DNA from: Pseudomonadota bacterium
GTDB taxonomy: Bacteria; Pseudomonadota; Gammaproteobacteria; Tethybacterales; Persebacteraceae
Assembly (NCBI GenBank): GCA_022600535.1
Contig: JAHZKE010000060.1
Span: 1 to 35,980, forward strand
Direction of reading: 5' to 3'
DNA length: 35,980 nt
Positions 9,385 to 19,341 of this stretch are shown one piece after another. Numbering within the stretch: the first letter of the stretch is position 1; each line of letters opens with the position of its first letter. The position numbers were made by a program, and so were the translations under genes. The notes beneath the pieces were generated by a model. The model ran no database searches. It had not been told where the DNA came from and saw only the letters and a program-made list of their open reading frames with translations.

Positions 9385-10473
9385 ATGCAATTAGATTTTG
9401 AAAACACCCCGCCGGCAGCAAAAGACAACGACAGCAAAGCGGATGCCGCCACCGAGACACGCCGCGTTACCGTAGACGACAAGCGGATTATCAACTGCCG
9501 CGCCGACATCAACCAACTCGTGCCGATTAAATACAACTGGGCATGGGAAAAATATTTAGCTGGTTGTTCTAACCATTGGATGCCGAATGAAATTAGCATG
9601 CAACGCGACATTGAACAATGGCGCGCCCCCAATGTACTCACCGACGAAGAACGTCACATGTTGAAGCGCAATTTTGGTTTTTTCTCTACTGCCGAATCTT
9701 TAGCTGCCAATAACATTACCTTGGGCACGTACCGCTTAATTACCAATCCGGAATGCCGCCAATATCTCATGCGCCAAGCATTTGAAGAAGCCGTACATGT
9801 CCACGCCTATCAATATATTGTTGAATCATTAGGGTTGGACGAAGGGGAAATCTTTAATATGTATAACGAAGTCCCCAGTGTACACGCCAAGGATGCGTTT
9901 TGCTTAGATTATATTGATACCTTAACCGACCCGAATTTTAAAACGGGAACCGATGAATCGGATCAGCAATTATTAAAATCGTTAATTGCCTTTGCGATGA
10001 TTATGGAAGGGTTATTCTTTTATGTTGGCTTTGTGCAGATATTAGCGTTAGGGCGGCAAAATAAAATGCCGGGCACCAGCGAACAGGTACAATATATCTT
10101 GCGTGACGAGACCTTGCATTTGAATTTTGGCATTGATGTGATTAATCAAATCAAGTTAGAAAACCCGTCCTTATGGACCAGTGAATTCCAACAAGAAATT
10201 TTACAGATGATGGAAACGGCGGTGCAATTAGAATACTGTTATGCAGAAGACACAATGCCGAATGGAATTTTAGGATTGAACACAACGATGTTTAAAGAGT
10301 TCTTACGCTTTATTGCCAATCGTCGCTTGCAACAAATTGGCTTGAAGCCCATTTTTGATAAAGCAACGAATCCATTTCCGTGGATGGGCGAAGTGATTGA
10401 TTTGAAAAAAGAAAAGAATTTTTTTGAAACGCGTGTGATAGAATATAAAACAGGTGGCAAGTTGTCGTGGTAA
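9385..10473 (+). CDS. nrdB: Ribonucleoside-diphosphate reductase beta subunit
   Basis: [128 protein letters not shown] upstream. Confidence 0.97.
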   Translation: MQLDFENTPPAAKDNDSKADAATETRRVTVDDKRIINCRADINQLVPIKYNWAWEKYLAGCSNHWMPNEISMQRDIEQWRAPNVLTDEERHMLKRNFGFFSTAESLAANNITLGTYRLITNPECRQYLMRQAFEEAVHVHAYQYIVESLGLDEGEIFNMYNEVPSVHAKDAFCLDYIDTLTDPNFKTGTDESDQQLLKSLIAFAMIMEGLFFYVGFVQILALGRQNKMPGTSEQVQYILRDETLHLNFGIDVINQIKLENPSLWTSEFQQEILQMMETAVQLEYCYAEDTMPNGILGLNTTMFKEFLRFIANRRLQQIGLKPIFDKATNPFPWMGEVIDLKKEKNFFETRVIEYKTGGKLSW

Positions 10474-10536
10474 AAAATAAATTAGCACGAGGATTGGTTG
10501 CCGAATTTAATTTTTATTTCTATGAGGAGGACTCTA

Positions 10537-10908
10537 ATGATCAAGAAAAAAACCACTAAAAAAGCAACGAAAAAAGTTGTGAAAAAAGCAACGAAAAAAG
10601 TTGTGAAAAAAATCGTGAAAAAAGCAGCGAAAAAAGTTGTGAAAAAAGTCGCGAAGAAAACAGCGAAAAAAGTTGTGAAAAAATCCGCGAAAAAAGCGGT
10701 GAAAAAATCAACGAAAAAAGCAGTGAAAAAATCTGTGAAGAAATCTGTAAAAAAGAAACCAGCGAAAAAGACCGCCAGTAAAGGCGTTAAAAAGAAGGCG
10801 AAAAAGAAAGTCGTCAAAAAAGCAGTGAAAAAAGCAGTCAAAAAAGGGGCTAAAAAAGTCGCGAAAAAAACTGCAAAAAAAGCGGTGAAGAAATCGACTA
10901 AACGTTGA
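10537..10908 (+). CDS. Histone H1-like / HctB-type Lys-rich nucleoid protein
   Basis: 123 aa of KK(A/V/T/S)x repeats (MIKKKTTKKATKKVVKKATKKVVKK...) with no Asp, Glu, Leu or aromatic residues. GAGGAGG RBS before ATG 10537. Confidence 0.85.
   Translation: MIKKKTTKKATKKVVKKATKKVVKKIVKKAAKKVVKKVAKKTAKKVVKKSAKKAVKKSTKKAVKKSVKKSVKKKPAKKTASKGVKKKAKKKVVKKAVKKAVKKGAKKVAKKTAKKAVKKSTKR
10564..10647 (+). repeat. Coding tandem repeat, 24-bp unit with 12-bp subunits
   Basis: GCAACGAAAAAAGTTGTGAAAAAA exact at 10564-10587 and 10588-10611; 12-bp partial unit at 10612-10623; one-base variant at 10624-10647. Degenerate 12-bp periodicity continues downstream. Confidence 0.85.
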
Positions 10909-11009
10909 TAAAAAACCGATCAGGCAAGTTCGCCCACTCTATTTTTGAAAAGAGGGTTCGGGCAAGTTGTTGATCGGGTTGTCCAATGATTTATTTTATT
11001 GGATATAAT

Positions 11010-11045
11010 AAAAATAGCCGCATTGCATGATGCGGCTATTTTTTT
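11010..11045 (+). terminator. Strong rho-independent terminator
   Basis: AAAAATAGCCGCAT - TGCATG - ATGCGGCTATTTTT followed by T's. Confidence 0.92.
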
Positions 11046-11309
11046 GTCTTTTGAAAAATAAAATAATGCGAGAATAATTTTTTTCTTATCGTTTTTAAAA
11101 TTAAAAAATAATGTTTCATGCGCCTATTTTAAAAAAATTAATGCTTGGTTGTTGTTTTTTAGCACAGTATCATATCGTATGCGCATCTTGTTATTTGTTA
11201 ATAAAAAAATGAATGAAGCGCAAATATTCATTAAAAAATAATATGCCGTATCAGAAAGAGAATGTGCGCTGATTTGCCAATGAGAATGCTTTGCGATAAT
11301 ATAAGATAT

Positions 11310-12212
11310 ATGAAAAATGTTTCTGTAAATTCCTGTGGTGTGATTGAGGTGATACGACAATTAGAAAGTAAAAATAATTTGTCGTCCGCATCGTTCGAGG
11401 AAACCATACATGGAGCACATCCTTATTTAAAGATGTTACAGGAAGAGTACGGGGCAGTTTTAGAAACCGCGGCGGGATGGCAACTGACTTATGCACCCGA
11501 ATGGCTCACTCCCGTTTCGTGCGCGTTGCCGGTAGAGATATTAGACGAAACCAGCAGCACGCAACAATATATCCGGCAACAGCGCGCCCCTTGTGCGATA
11601 TTTGCCGAATATCAAAGCGGCGGCATGGGGAGACGCGGCAACCCGTGGTTAGCCCTGCCGGCAGATGCAATATTATTATCGGTGCGTCTACCGCGCCCGC
11701 CTGCCATCGCCGGCGTTTCGGTGGCATTGGGCGTGTGTTTATGCATGGCATTATCACCGCAGTTACGTTTTAAATGGCCGAATGATATTGTCAATTTACA
11801 GGGACATAAAATCGCCGGCATATTAACCGAAGCGGTGGGCGACGATCTCTTGGTTGGGGTGGGTGTTAATTGGCGCATGACCGCAACGTTAGCGCAGCGT
11901 ATTGCCGCTGGCGGTCGTCCGGCGGCGGCATTGCATCGCGAGCAAACCACGGTAGCGAGTCGTAACCAATGTGCACAGTTGGTATTACAAACAATCATCA
12001 ATACCGTTGCCGCTTATCGCGATGGATTTGCTCCATTTCGGCAAGCTGCCATTGCCTGTCATAGTATTGCGGTCGGAGAAATAGTGCAATTTTCGTCAAA
12101 CAGGGAAGAAGTGTTTTGTGGTTTTGACGATGACGGTGCATTACTGACAAACCAGCAGACCATCACCATGAATCCTACTGATGCAGGAGGCGAACATGTG
12201 GTTGGCGGTTGA
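11310..12212 (+). CDS. birA: Biotin--[acetyl-CoA-carboxylase] ligase
   Basis: LDETSSTQQYIRQ, EYQSGGMGRRGNPW, LRFKWPNDIVNLQGHKIAGILTE, LLVGVGVNW. ATG at 11310 preferred to 11262. Confidence 0.88.
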   Translation: MKNVSVNSCGVIEVIRQLESKNNLSSASFEETIHGAHPYLKMLQEEYGAVLETAAGWQLTYAPEWLTPVSCALPVEILDETSSTQQYIRQQRAPCAIFAEYQSGGMGRRGNPWLALPADAILLSVRLPRPPAIAGVSVALGVCLCMALSPQLRFKWPNDIVNLQGHKIAGILTEAVGDDLLVGVGVNWRMTATLAQRIAAGGRPAAALHREQTTVASRNQCAQLVLQTIINTVAAYRDGFAPFRQAAIACHSIAVGEIVQFSSNREEVFCGFDDDGALLTNQQTITMNPTDAGGEHVVGG

Positions 12213-12942
12213 TTCTGGGAATACACGAGTTAAATGGGCATTAATGGAAGGGACACGTATCGTACAACAAAAAAGTATGATAAAAACCCGTTTAGTTTTG
12301 CCGCCAGCACAACAGGTGCGTGCAGTGCGTGTCGCGCACGTCGGTAATGCGAGCGATTTACAGCGTTTGCAAAAGGCACTGGCAGGGTGGCGGCAAGTGC
12401 GTTTTTTAAAAAGTCGTGCATTTGCTGTCGGGGTCTCTAACCAATATCAATCCCCGGCACAGCTCGGTGTGGATCGTTGGCTTTGTTTATTGGCAGCGAA
12501 TCACTTAACCATTAATCAGCCGCGCGGTGTGGTCGTAGTTTCTGCCGGTACTGCGATTACCGTGGATGTATTATCCGCGACGGGAACATTTTTAGGCGGG
12601 ATTATCCTGCCAGGGTTATCTGCAATGACAACTGCCCTTAAGCGCAGCACCCCGTTACCCGCAGTGAACATCCCCTTACCGGTAACCCACTGGCAGGGAG
12701 GGGAACACTTGCCGCAAAATACAAAAGCGGCAATGGTGGGCGGCGTTTTGTTGGCAGCCGTCGGGGCGATATTAACCGTGCGCCGCCATTATTGCCCGGG
12801 CGGACACGTATTGTTAACCGGCGGTGATGCGGCACATTTAAAACCACATTTGCCGACGGCACAAATAGAAGCGCAACTCATCTTTCACGGTATGGCTTGT
12901 TTGTACCATGATAATAACAGCAAACGCCGTAGCAAGACATGA
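12196..12942 (+). CDS. coaX: Type III pantothenate kinase
   Basis: MWLAVDSGNTRVKWAL, QLGVDRWLCLLAAN, VVVSAGTAITVDVL, FLGGIILPGLSAM, LLTGGDA. Overlaps the birA 3' end. Confidence 0.92.
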   Translation: MWLAVDSGNTRVKWALMEGTRIVQQKSMIKTRLVLPPAQQVRAVRVAHVGNASDLQRLQKALAGWRQVRFLKSRAFAVGVSNQYQSPAQLGVDRWLCLLAANHLTINQPRGVVVVSAGTAITVDVLSATGTFLGGIILPGLSAMTTALKRSTPLPAVNIPLPVTHWQGGEHLPQNTKAAMVGGVLLAAVGAILTVRRHYCPGGHVLLTGGDAAHLKPHLPTAQIEAQLIFHGMACLYHDNNSKRRSKT

Positions 12943-13526
12943 ACACGCGTGGGCGTTATTGCTGCTATTTAATCGGCTTATTGTGGGTTGCGAGCTTACT
13001 GTCGGTCGCAACGGTAACGGTGACAGCGGCGGAGTATTCTTCGGTGCAGCGCGTTTGGTTTGAAAAAAAAGCAGATGGCTATGCGGTGCGTGCTGATTTA
13101 GAAGTCGGACAACAGGAATTTGTGGAAAAAGTATTACGGGGGGGCTATCCCTTAGCGTTTAAGTTTGAACTGAATTTTATGCAACGACAGGAATGGTATT
13201 TAGACCGCGTAATCGGCGATTTAATTTGGCAAGGGACATTGTCGTACGATTCACTGACACAAGTTTATTTGTTGGTTAACGAAAGCGGGCGTGAGCAACG
13301 TTTCTCAACGCTCACGGCAGCATTGGATCAAATTAACCAATTACGTGCCGGCAGTAGTAACGATCGTGCGTATATTAATATTTTATTGCGCGATGATATT
13401 TATTTGCGCGCGCGTTTTTACTATCTCACCAGTCATTTGCCGGAACCGATGCAGATTGGTTTATTATTAGACGCGATTTGGAACAATAAAGAGTGGATCA
13501 CCTTTCCCTTAGAGGTGCGCGAATAA
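12939..13526 (+). CDS. DUF4390-type exported protein
   Basis: Signal-like hydrophobic N-terminus, about 195 aa, immediately upstream of an NtrY-like kinase, a recurrent neighbourhood for DUF4390. Confidence 0.7.
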   Translation: MNTRGRYCCYLIGLLWVASLLSVATVTVTAAEYSSVQRVWFEKKADGYAVRADLEVGQQEFVEKVLRGGYPLAFKFELNFMQRQEWYLDRVIGDLIWQGTLSYDSLTQVYLLVNESGREQRFSTLTAALDQINQLRAGSSNDRAYINILLRDDIYLRARFYYLTSHLPEPMQIGLLLDAIWNNKEWITFPLEVRE

Positions 13527-15607
13527 TGCGTTGGTTTCGTTGGAGCGTGATTATTTTATTTTTGCTGACCGTATTGGCAGTGATTGCAACGCACTTGGCA
13601 ATTTATCAGGAGACGGATTTCTTTCAACACCGTTTTCTTTGGCTGTTGGCAGCCGATGCGATATTAATTTTCCTGTTATTTTCTCTCATTAGTTGGCGCG
13701 TGGTGTTGTTAATATTGTCGTGGCGGCGCGGCGAGACCGGATCACGCTTATCTTTGCGGCTGACCGCGCTGTTTTGGTTGGTCTCTCTCTTACCGGTTGT
13801 TTTGCTGTATAGCGTTTCCGTCAGTGCAATTTTTCGCGGCATTGAATCGTGGTTTGATGTGCCGCTGGGGCAGTCGTTTGAACGGGGGATTGAATTCGGG
13901 CAAGATGTTGTCGGGCGAGAATTTAACCGTTTAGAATTTGTCGCCCGTAATATTGCGACCAATATGCAAAGCCATAGCGGACGCTTAGATTTTTATATTG
14001 AAGATTCGCGTGTCCTTTATCAATTGGACAGTATTGCATTTTACGACCCACAGGGACGCTTGCGTTATTCTACCGGCGGCAATGGCAACGAAGTGCTCTC
14101 TTCGGTATTGAGAGAGCGCATCCGTGCGACTGGGCTTTCGCTCAAATTACAAGGCAGTCATATTGACCGCACTTTAGAAGTGGGCGTGCCGGTTGCGCAA
14201 GGAGAAGGATTTTCGGTATTAGTCATTTCTTGGGCGTTGCCAGAGGAGATTGCCGTCGGCTTGGCAGAAATTGAACGCGGGCGTCAGGAGTACGAAAAGG
14301 TACAAATTTTGCGGCAAGGATTGCGCTGGTCGTTTATATTAATTTTATCCTTGTCCTCGGCATTGATTTTATTTATGGCGGGTTGGCTTTCTTTGTATTT
14401 AGGGCGGCGGTTAAGTGCGCCTTTGGTGCAACTCTCTACTACCGCAGAAGCCGTTGGCAGAGGTGACTTTACCCAACGCCTACCGGTACAGCATTCTTTA
14501 GGGGAAATTGCCCAACTCAACCGTTCGTTCAATGTAATGGTTACCGATTTACAACAGTTACATAAAGAAATTGCCCAACGGCAAAATACCTTACGGCAAA
14601 CCAACGCTTATTTGGAAAATTTATTATCGTCGCTGACCACCGGCGTGCTAACATTTACCGCACCAGAAATATTATCGGGGTATAACAACGCGGCGGCGCG
14701 ATTTTTTGCACCCGACACCGATGTATTAGCGGGCAAAACACACCTGCCCGATTCGCCGTTGTCCCACGCCATTCACCAAGCGATTGCCGACTTGCTGGCA
14801 GCCGGCGAAAAAGAAAGTGAACGGCGCGTTGTATTAGCCGATGGTAGCGAACTTTTATTGCGGGTCGTGTTGCTACCAGAAAGTGCCGGGGCGGGGATGT
14901 TAGCGATGCTTGATGATATTTCCCGTCAAATTCGCGCCGAGCGCGAATCGACTTGGGAAGAAGCCTCGCGCCGTTTTGTCCATGAAATTAAAAACCCGCT
15001 GACTCCGATTCAGTTGGCGGCGGAACGTCTAGAAGATAAATTAGGCGGCAAGTTAAGCCATGAGGATGATTTAATGCTGCGCCGTTTAGTTAAAATGATT
15101 GTCAATCAGGTCGATGCCATGCAACAAATGGTGGGCGCGTTTCGTGATTATGCCGATCAACGTCGCCCCTTGCCGACAACGCAAGTACAACTCAATGAAT
15201 TATTGCAAGAAGTGCTTTATTTTTACGAATCCGAAAAAGCAACAATACATTTTTCTTTAGCAGACGATTTACCACTGGTGCAGGGCGATTTAGTCACCTT
15301 ACGCCAACTCTTGCATAACGTGATTCGCAACGCCTTAGATGCGTTAATTGAACAAGAAGACGCCCGCATTGAAATTACGACCCGCAGCGTCGGAAATTGG
15401 GTAGAATTATGCATAGAAGACAATGGCGATGGTGTTTCCACAGAAATGTTAAATAAAATATGTGAACCGTACGTCACCAGCAAACCTTTAGGGACAGGTT
15501 TAGGATTGGCGGTAGTACGAAAAACAGTGGATGAACATAGCGGTAAATTGACCATTGAAAATAGTCCACGCGGATTAAAAGTCACCGTATGGTTAGTAAA
15601 AGTTTAA
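13526..15607 (+). CDS. NtrY-like sensor histidine kinase
   Basis: N-terminal TM helices, HAMP-like region, H-box RRFVHEIKNPLTPIQLAAERL, N-box IRNALDAL, G-box GTGLGLAVVRK. Start overlaps the upstream stop. Confidence 0.88.
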   Translation: MRWFRWSVIILFLLTVLAVIATHLAIYQETDFFQHRFLWLLAADAILIFLLFSLISWRVVLLILSWRRGETGSRLSLRLTALFWLVSLLPVVLLYSVSVSAIFRGIESWFDVPLGQSFERGIEFGQDVVGREFNRLEFVARNIATNMQSHSGRLDFYIEDSRVLYQLDSIAFYDPQGRLRYSTGGNGNEVLSSVLRERIRATGLSLKLQGSHIDRTLEVGVPVAQGEGFSVLVISWALPEEIAVGLAEIERGRQEYEKVQILRQGLRWSFILILSLSSALILFMAGWLSLYLGRRLSAPLVQLSTTAEAVGRGDFTQRLPVQHSLGEIAQLNRSFNVMVTDLQQLHKEIAQRQNTLRQTNAYLENLLSSLTTGVLTFTAPEILSGYNNAAARFFAPDTDVLAGKTHLPDSPLSHAIHQAIADLLAAGEKESERRVVLADGSELLLRVVLLPESAGAGMLAMLDDISRQIRAERESTWEEASRRFVHEIKNPLTPIQLAAERLEDKLGGKLSHEDDLMLRRLVKMIVNQVDAMQQMVGAFRDYADQRRPLPTTQVQLNELLQEVLYFYESEKATIHFSLADDLPLVQGDLVTLRQLLHNVIRNALDALIEQEDARIEITTRSVGNWVELCIEDNGDGVSTEMLNKICEPYVTSKPLGTGLGLAVVRKTVDEHSGKLTIENSPRGLKVTVWLVKV

Positions 15608-15707
15608 AAAATTGAAACACCATGTGCAAATTTAAGATAGAATATTACCCTTACCAATAAGAATTTTTGATACCTTTCAACAAAGCAATAACATATTATG
15701 ATGCAAA

Positions 15708-17000
15708 ATGAAAAATTTAACTGCTAAACAGCGTATTAAAGTACTGATCATTGATGATGAGATCGGGATACGTGAACTATTATCGGAAATTTTATTAGAC
15801 GAGGGGTATGCAGTTGTTACCGCACACGATGCGGCTTCTGCTCAGCAAATGCGTTTGCAAGAAGCCCCGGAAATTATTCTACTGGATATTTGGATGCCGG
15901 ATATGGATGGCATCTCTTTATTGCGTCAGTGGGCGGAGGCAGGGTTTCCCAATGTGCCGGTGATTATCATGTCAGGACATGCAACGATTGATACCGCAGT
16001 GGAAGCCACCCGTTTAGGAGCATTAGAAGTACTGGAAAAACCGATTACGACGACTCGTCTTTTACAGGCGGTAGAAAAAGCAAAAATTAGAAAAGACAAA
16101 CAAGATTCTAATTTGTTGTTACAGCAAATTAATTTTGGCAGTACACTGGCGATGACAACTTTTAAAAAAGAGTTGTTGCAAGCATCCGCCGAAGCGCGCT
16201 TTTTTACGTTAATGGATACGATCAATGGCGGCGCGGTCTTTTATGCGCGCTTTTTAGTAAAACCGAAAAGTCCGGTGGTGATACTGGATAGCGGAACAGA
16301 ATTAGAAGACAATATCGGTGAAATTATTCGTCGTGCCGAAGATGGGGTCATTATCGTGCGTTTGGTGAATGTTTTTAATACCATTCAGCAAAACGGCTTA
16401 CTCGGGTTGATTCACGAAGCCAATAAAAGCGAAGCGCGGGTCGTGGCGATTAGCAGTGAAGCACCGGAAATATTAGCCGAGCGTGGTGAATTTAATGAAC
16501 GCTTAGTGGCGTTGCTCTCGCGGCGCGTGGTGGGGGTTCCCTCGCTGAGTAAATGTGCTGCCGATTTACCGTATCTGATTGATTTAATCTGTCAACGCAT
16601 TACCAAAGACCGCGATATGCAAAAGCGTAAGTTAACCGTAGCGGCAAAAGAAGAATTAGCCAAACATCATTACGAAGAAGATTTTTCCGAACTCGTCTCC
16701 ATCATTCGCACTATATTTTTATATGCCCAAAGTGATACCATAGAATTAGGCACTGTGCGCGGCATATTGAAAGAATTAACCGGACAATCCTCTATGCGCA
16801 GTATGTTTGATGAAGTGTATAACATGTCGTTACGGGATGCCCGCGAGTACTTTGAACGTGAATACTTTATCCGATTAATCAATACGACCAACGGCAACAT
16901 GCAACAAGCGGCAAAAGTAGCAGGGTTGGAGCGCACTTATTTTTACCGTAAACTCAAACAATACAAAGCAGGTGATCATAATTTAGAAAACAGCAATTAA
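15708..17000 (+). CDS. NtrX-like response regulator with degenerate AAA+ domain
   Basis: REC domain (VLIIDDE, ILLDIWMPDMDG, IIMSGHAT, LEKP) and C-terminal Fis-type HTH (NMQQAAKVAGLERTYFYRKLKQY); central region lacks recognisable Walker A and GAFTGA motifs. Confidence 0.85.
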   Translation: MKNLTAKQRIKVLIIDDEIGIRELLSEILLDEGYAVVTAHDAASAQQMRLQEAPEIILLDIWMPDMDGISLLRQWAEAGFPNVPVIIMSGHATIDTAVEATRLGALEVLEKPITTTRLLQAVEKAKIRKDKQDSNLLLQQINFGSTLAMTTFKKELLQASAEARFFTLMDTINGGAVFYARFLVKPKSPVVILDSGTELEDNIGEIIRRAEDGVIIVRLVNVFNTIQQNGLLGLIHEANKSEARVVAISSEAPEILAERGEFNERLVALLSRRVVGVPSLSKCAADLPYLIDLICQRITKDRDMQKRKLTVAAKEELAKHHYEEDFSELVSIIRTIFLYAQSDTIELGTVRGILKELTGQSSMRSMFDEVYNMSLRDAREYFEREYFIRLINTTNGNMQQAAKVAGLERTYFYRKLKQYKAGDHNLENSN

Positions 17001-17079
17001 TGACAACAACGGCGACAAAGAATGAAAAAAACTCGGCGCACGTATTGTCATTGGTGATGGTTTTGTTATAGTTAACACT

Positions 17080-18408
17080 ATGGAGAAGAAATTTTTTATC
17101 CGTACCTTTGGTTGTCAGATGAACGAATACGATTCGGAAAAAATTGCCGATATTATGACGGCAACGGGAGATACCCCGAGTGCCAGCATTGAAGACGCCG
17201 ATATCGTTGTTTTTAACACCTGTTCGGTGCGTGAAAAAGCACAGGAAAAACTATTTTCCGATTTAGGACGGATGCGCCCATTAAAAGAGAAAAACCCCAA
17301 TTTAATGATTGGCGTTGGCGGCTGTGTTGCCAGCCAAGAAGGCGAAGCAATCATTAAACGGGTGCCGTATGTGGATGTTGTTTTTGGGCCGCAAACCTTA
17401 CATCGCTTACCGCAACTGTTGCGTGCGCGAGAAAGCAGCGGGCGGGCGCAAGTGGATATAACCTTTCCTGAAATTGAAAAATTTGATCATTTACCAGCAA
17501 CAAGTAATGACGCCGCCACCGCCTTTGTTTCGGTGATGGAAGGGTGCAGTAAATATTGCTCTTTTTGCGTGGTGCCGTATACCCGCGGCGAAGAAGTATC
17601 GCGCCCCTTAGATAGCGTATTGACGGAAATCATCCAACTTGCTGAAAACGGTTGTCGCGAAGTCACTTTGCTGGGGCAAAACGTCAATGCCTATCGGGTG
17701 ACTACCGACGGTGTGTTGGTGGACTTTGCTGATTTACTCGCCGCAGTGAGTGAAGTGCCGGGGATTGAACGCGTACGCTTTACCACCTCGCATCCGGTGG
17801 AGTTTAGTCAGCGGTTAATTGACGCCTATGCTTATTTGCCGAAACTCCCCGATTACTTACACTTACCCGTACAATCGGGGTCCGATCAAATTTTAGCGCG
17901 CATGAAACGCGGTTACACCACCTTAGAATATAAAAGCATTATTCGCCGCTTACGGCAGGTGCGCCCCCAGATGTTAATTTCCAGTGATTTTATTATTGGT
18001 TTCCCTGGCGAAAGCGATGCCGATTTTGATAAAACAATGCAGTTGGTCGCGCAGATTAAATTTGATTTTAGTTTTAGTTTTATTTACAGCCAGCGCCCCG
18101 GTACCCCGGCGGCATCCTTTGCGGATGACACTCCGACAGCCGTCAAAAAAGAACGTTTGACACAATTACAGCAAGTTTTAGAAGCCAACGGCAAGCAATA
18201 CAGCGAAGCAATGGTGGGAAATATTGAAGAAGTATTAGTCACCGGACACGCCAAGCGCGGCAAACACATGTTGCAAGGGCGCAGTGCCAATACGCGCGTA
18301 GTGAATTTTGCTGCCGATGAAAAATGGATTGGTAAAATTGTTCCGCTTTCTATTACCGAAGCGACCCCGCACAGCTTGCGCGGCGAAATTGTCGACAGTG
18401 CTTATTAA
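17080..18408 (+). CDS. miaB: tRNA-2-methylthio-N6-dimethylallyladenosine synthase
   Basis: [34 protein letters not shown] radical SAM cysteines, [13 protein letters not shown]-terminal TRAM region. Confidence 0.97.
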   Translation: MEKKFFIRTFGCQMNEYDSEKIADIMTATGDTPSASIEDADIVVFNTCSVREKAQEKLFSDLGRMRPLKEKNPNLMIGVGGCVASQEGEAIIKRVPYVDVVFGPQTLHRLPQLLRARESSGRAQVDITFPEIEKFDHLPATSNDAATAFVSVMEGCSKYCSFCVVPYTRGEEVSRPLDSVLTEIIQLAENGCREVTLLGQNVNAYRVTTDGVLVDFADLLAAVSEVPGIERVRFTTSHPVEFSQRLIDAYAYLPKLPDYLHLPVQSGSDQILARMKRGYTTLEYKSIIRRLRQVRPQMLISSDFIIGFPGESDADFDKTMQLVAQIKFDFSFSFIYSQRPGTPAASFADDTPTAVKKERLTQLQQVLEANGKQYSEAMVGNIEEVLVTGHAKRGKHMLQGRSANTRVVNFAADEKWIGKIVPLSITEATPHSLRGEIVDSAY

Positions 18409-18411
18409 TCT

Positions 18412-19341
18412 ATGACCGATTCCGTTAATTTATTATTAACACCACCCGATAACACGCGTCTGGCAAATTTATGCGGGGCGATGGATGAAAATATAAATCA
18501 CATTGCACGGGCGTTGTCGGTTGTTATTAAACGGCGCGGGGAAAATTTTCAACTCTCAGGCGAGAGTGCGGCGTTAGCAGCAGATACCTTGCGCATGCTG
18601 TATTTGCGTGCCGATAAAGAGGTCGTCAACGATGATGTACGCCTGCAACTGGCACAACAACCCGGGAGCGCGCCTGTTGTGGGAAAAAACAATCCGGCGG
18701 CAGCAAGCAAGCCCGGTGCGGCCCGCAACGAAGCGCAAAAAGTGTATTGGGAAAAAATCAATCGTTCTGCCATTACCTTATGCACCGGTCCTGCCGGTAC
18801 CGGTAAAACCCATATTGCTGTCGCCGCTGCATTGCGCTTATTGCGGGGTGCAGGCGCGGCACGGCGCTTAGTACTCTCGCGTCCGGTGGTAGAAGCAGGC
18901 GGCGAGCGTTTAGGTTTTTTGCCGGGCGATATGGAACAAAAAATCAACCCTTATTTACGTCCGCTCTACGAAGTGTTGTATCAATTACAAGGCAAATCGG
19001 CAATCGAGCGGCGCATTGCAGCCGGGGAGATAGAAATTTTACCGCTGGCATTTATGCGCGGTTTGACATTAAACAATACCGTGCTTATTTTAGATGAAGC
19101 ACAAAACACAACCCCGGCGCAAATGCGCATGTTGTTGACGCGCTTAGGGGAAAACAGTAAAATTATTATCACTGGCGATACTTCGCAAAGTGACCTGCCG
19201 GCATTGCCAATTTGCGGATTAACCGATGCCGCTGAACGTTTAGCAAAAGTGTCGGGAATCGCCTTACACCACTTTCAATTAGCCGATATTGTCCGCTCGC
19301 CGTTAGTCCGTGATATATTAAAGGCGTATGACAACACTTGA
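18412..19341 (+). CDS. PhoH family ATPase (YbeZ-like)
   Basis: TLCTGPAGTGKTHIAVAAAL, LSRPVVEAGGERLGFLPGDMEQKINPYLRPLYE, LILDEAQNTTPAQMRMLLTRLG. Confidence 0.95.
   Translation: MTDSVNLLLTPPDNTRLANLCGAMDENINHIARALSVVIKRRGENFQLSGESAALAADTLRMLYLRADKEVVNDDVRLQLAQQPGSAPVVGKNNPAAASKPGAARNEAQKVYWEKINRSAITLCTGPAGTGKTHIAVAAALRLLRGAGAARRLVLSRPVVEAGGERLGFLPGDMEQKINPYLRPLYEVLYQLQGKSAIERRIAAGEIEILPLAFMRGLTLNNTVLILDEAQNTTPAQMRMLLTRLGENSKIIITGDTSQSDLPALPICGLTDAAERLAKVSGIALHHFQLADIVRSPLVRDILKAYDNT

Noticed and set aside
10482-10841. Minus-strand ORF rich in Phe (MTAFFTAFLTTFFFAFF...)
   Set aside because: Mirror image of the AAA-rich Lys codons of the histone-like gene; antisense artefact.
10564-10900. CRISPR-like or non-coding tandem repeat
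   Set aside because: No spacers; 12/24-bp periodicity preserves the reading frame of a Lys-rich protein.
11047-11309. AT-rich intergenic region before birA, including AATGAAT/ATTCATT hairpin at 11208-11232, as a mobile-element scar or replication site
   Set aside because: No transposase, target duplication or coherent motif cluster; stem is short and all A/T-rich apart from one pair, so unsupported.
15708-17000. ntrX-like gene as a pseudogene
   Set aside because: Frame is uninterrupted with intact REC and HTH domains; divergence is confined to the central domain.
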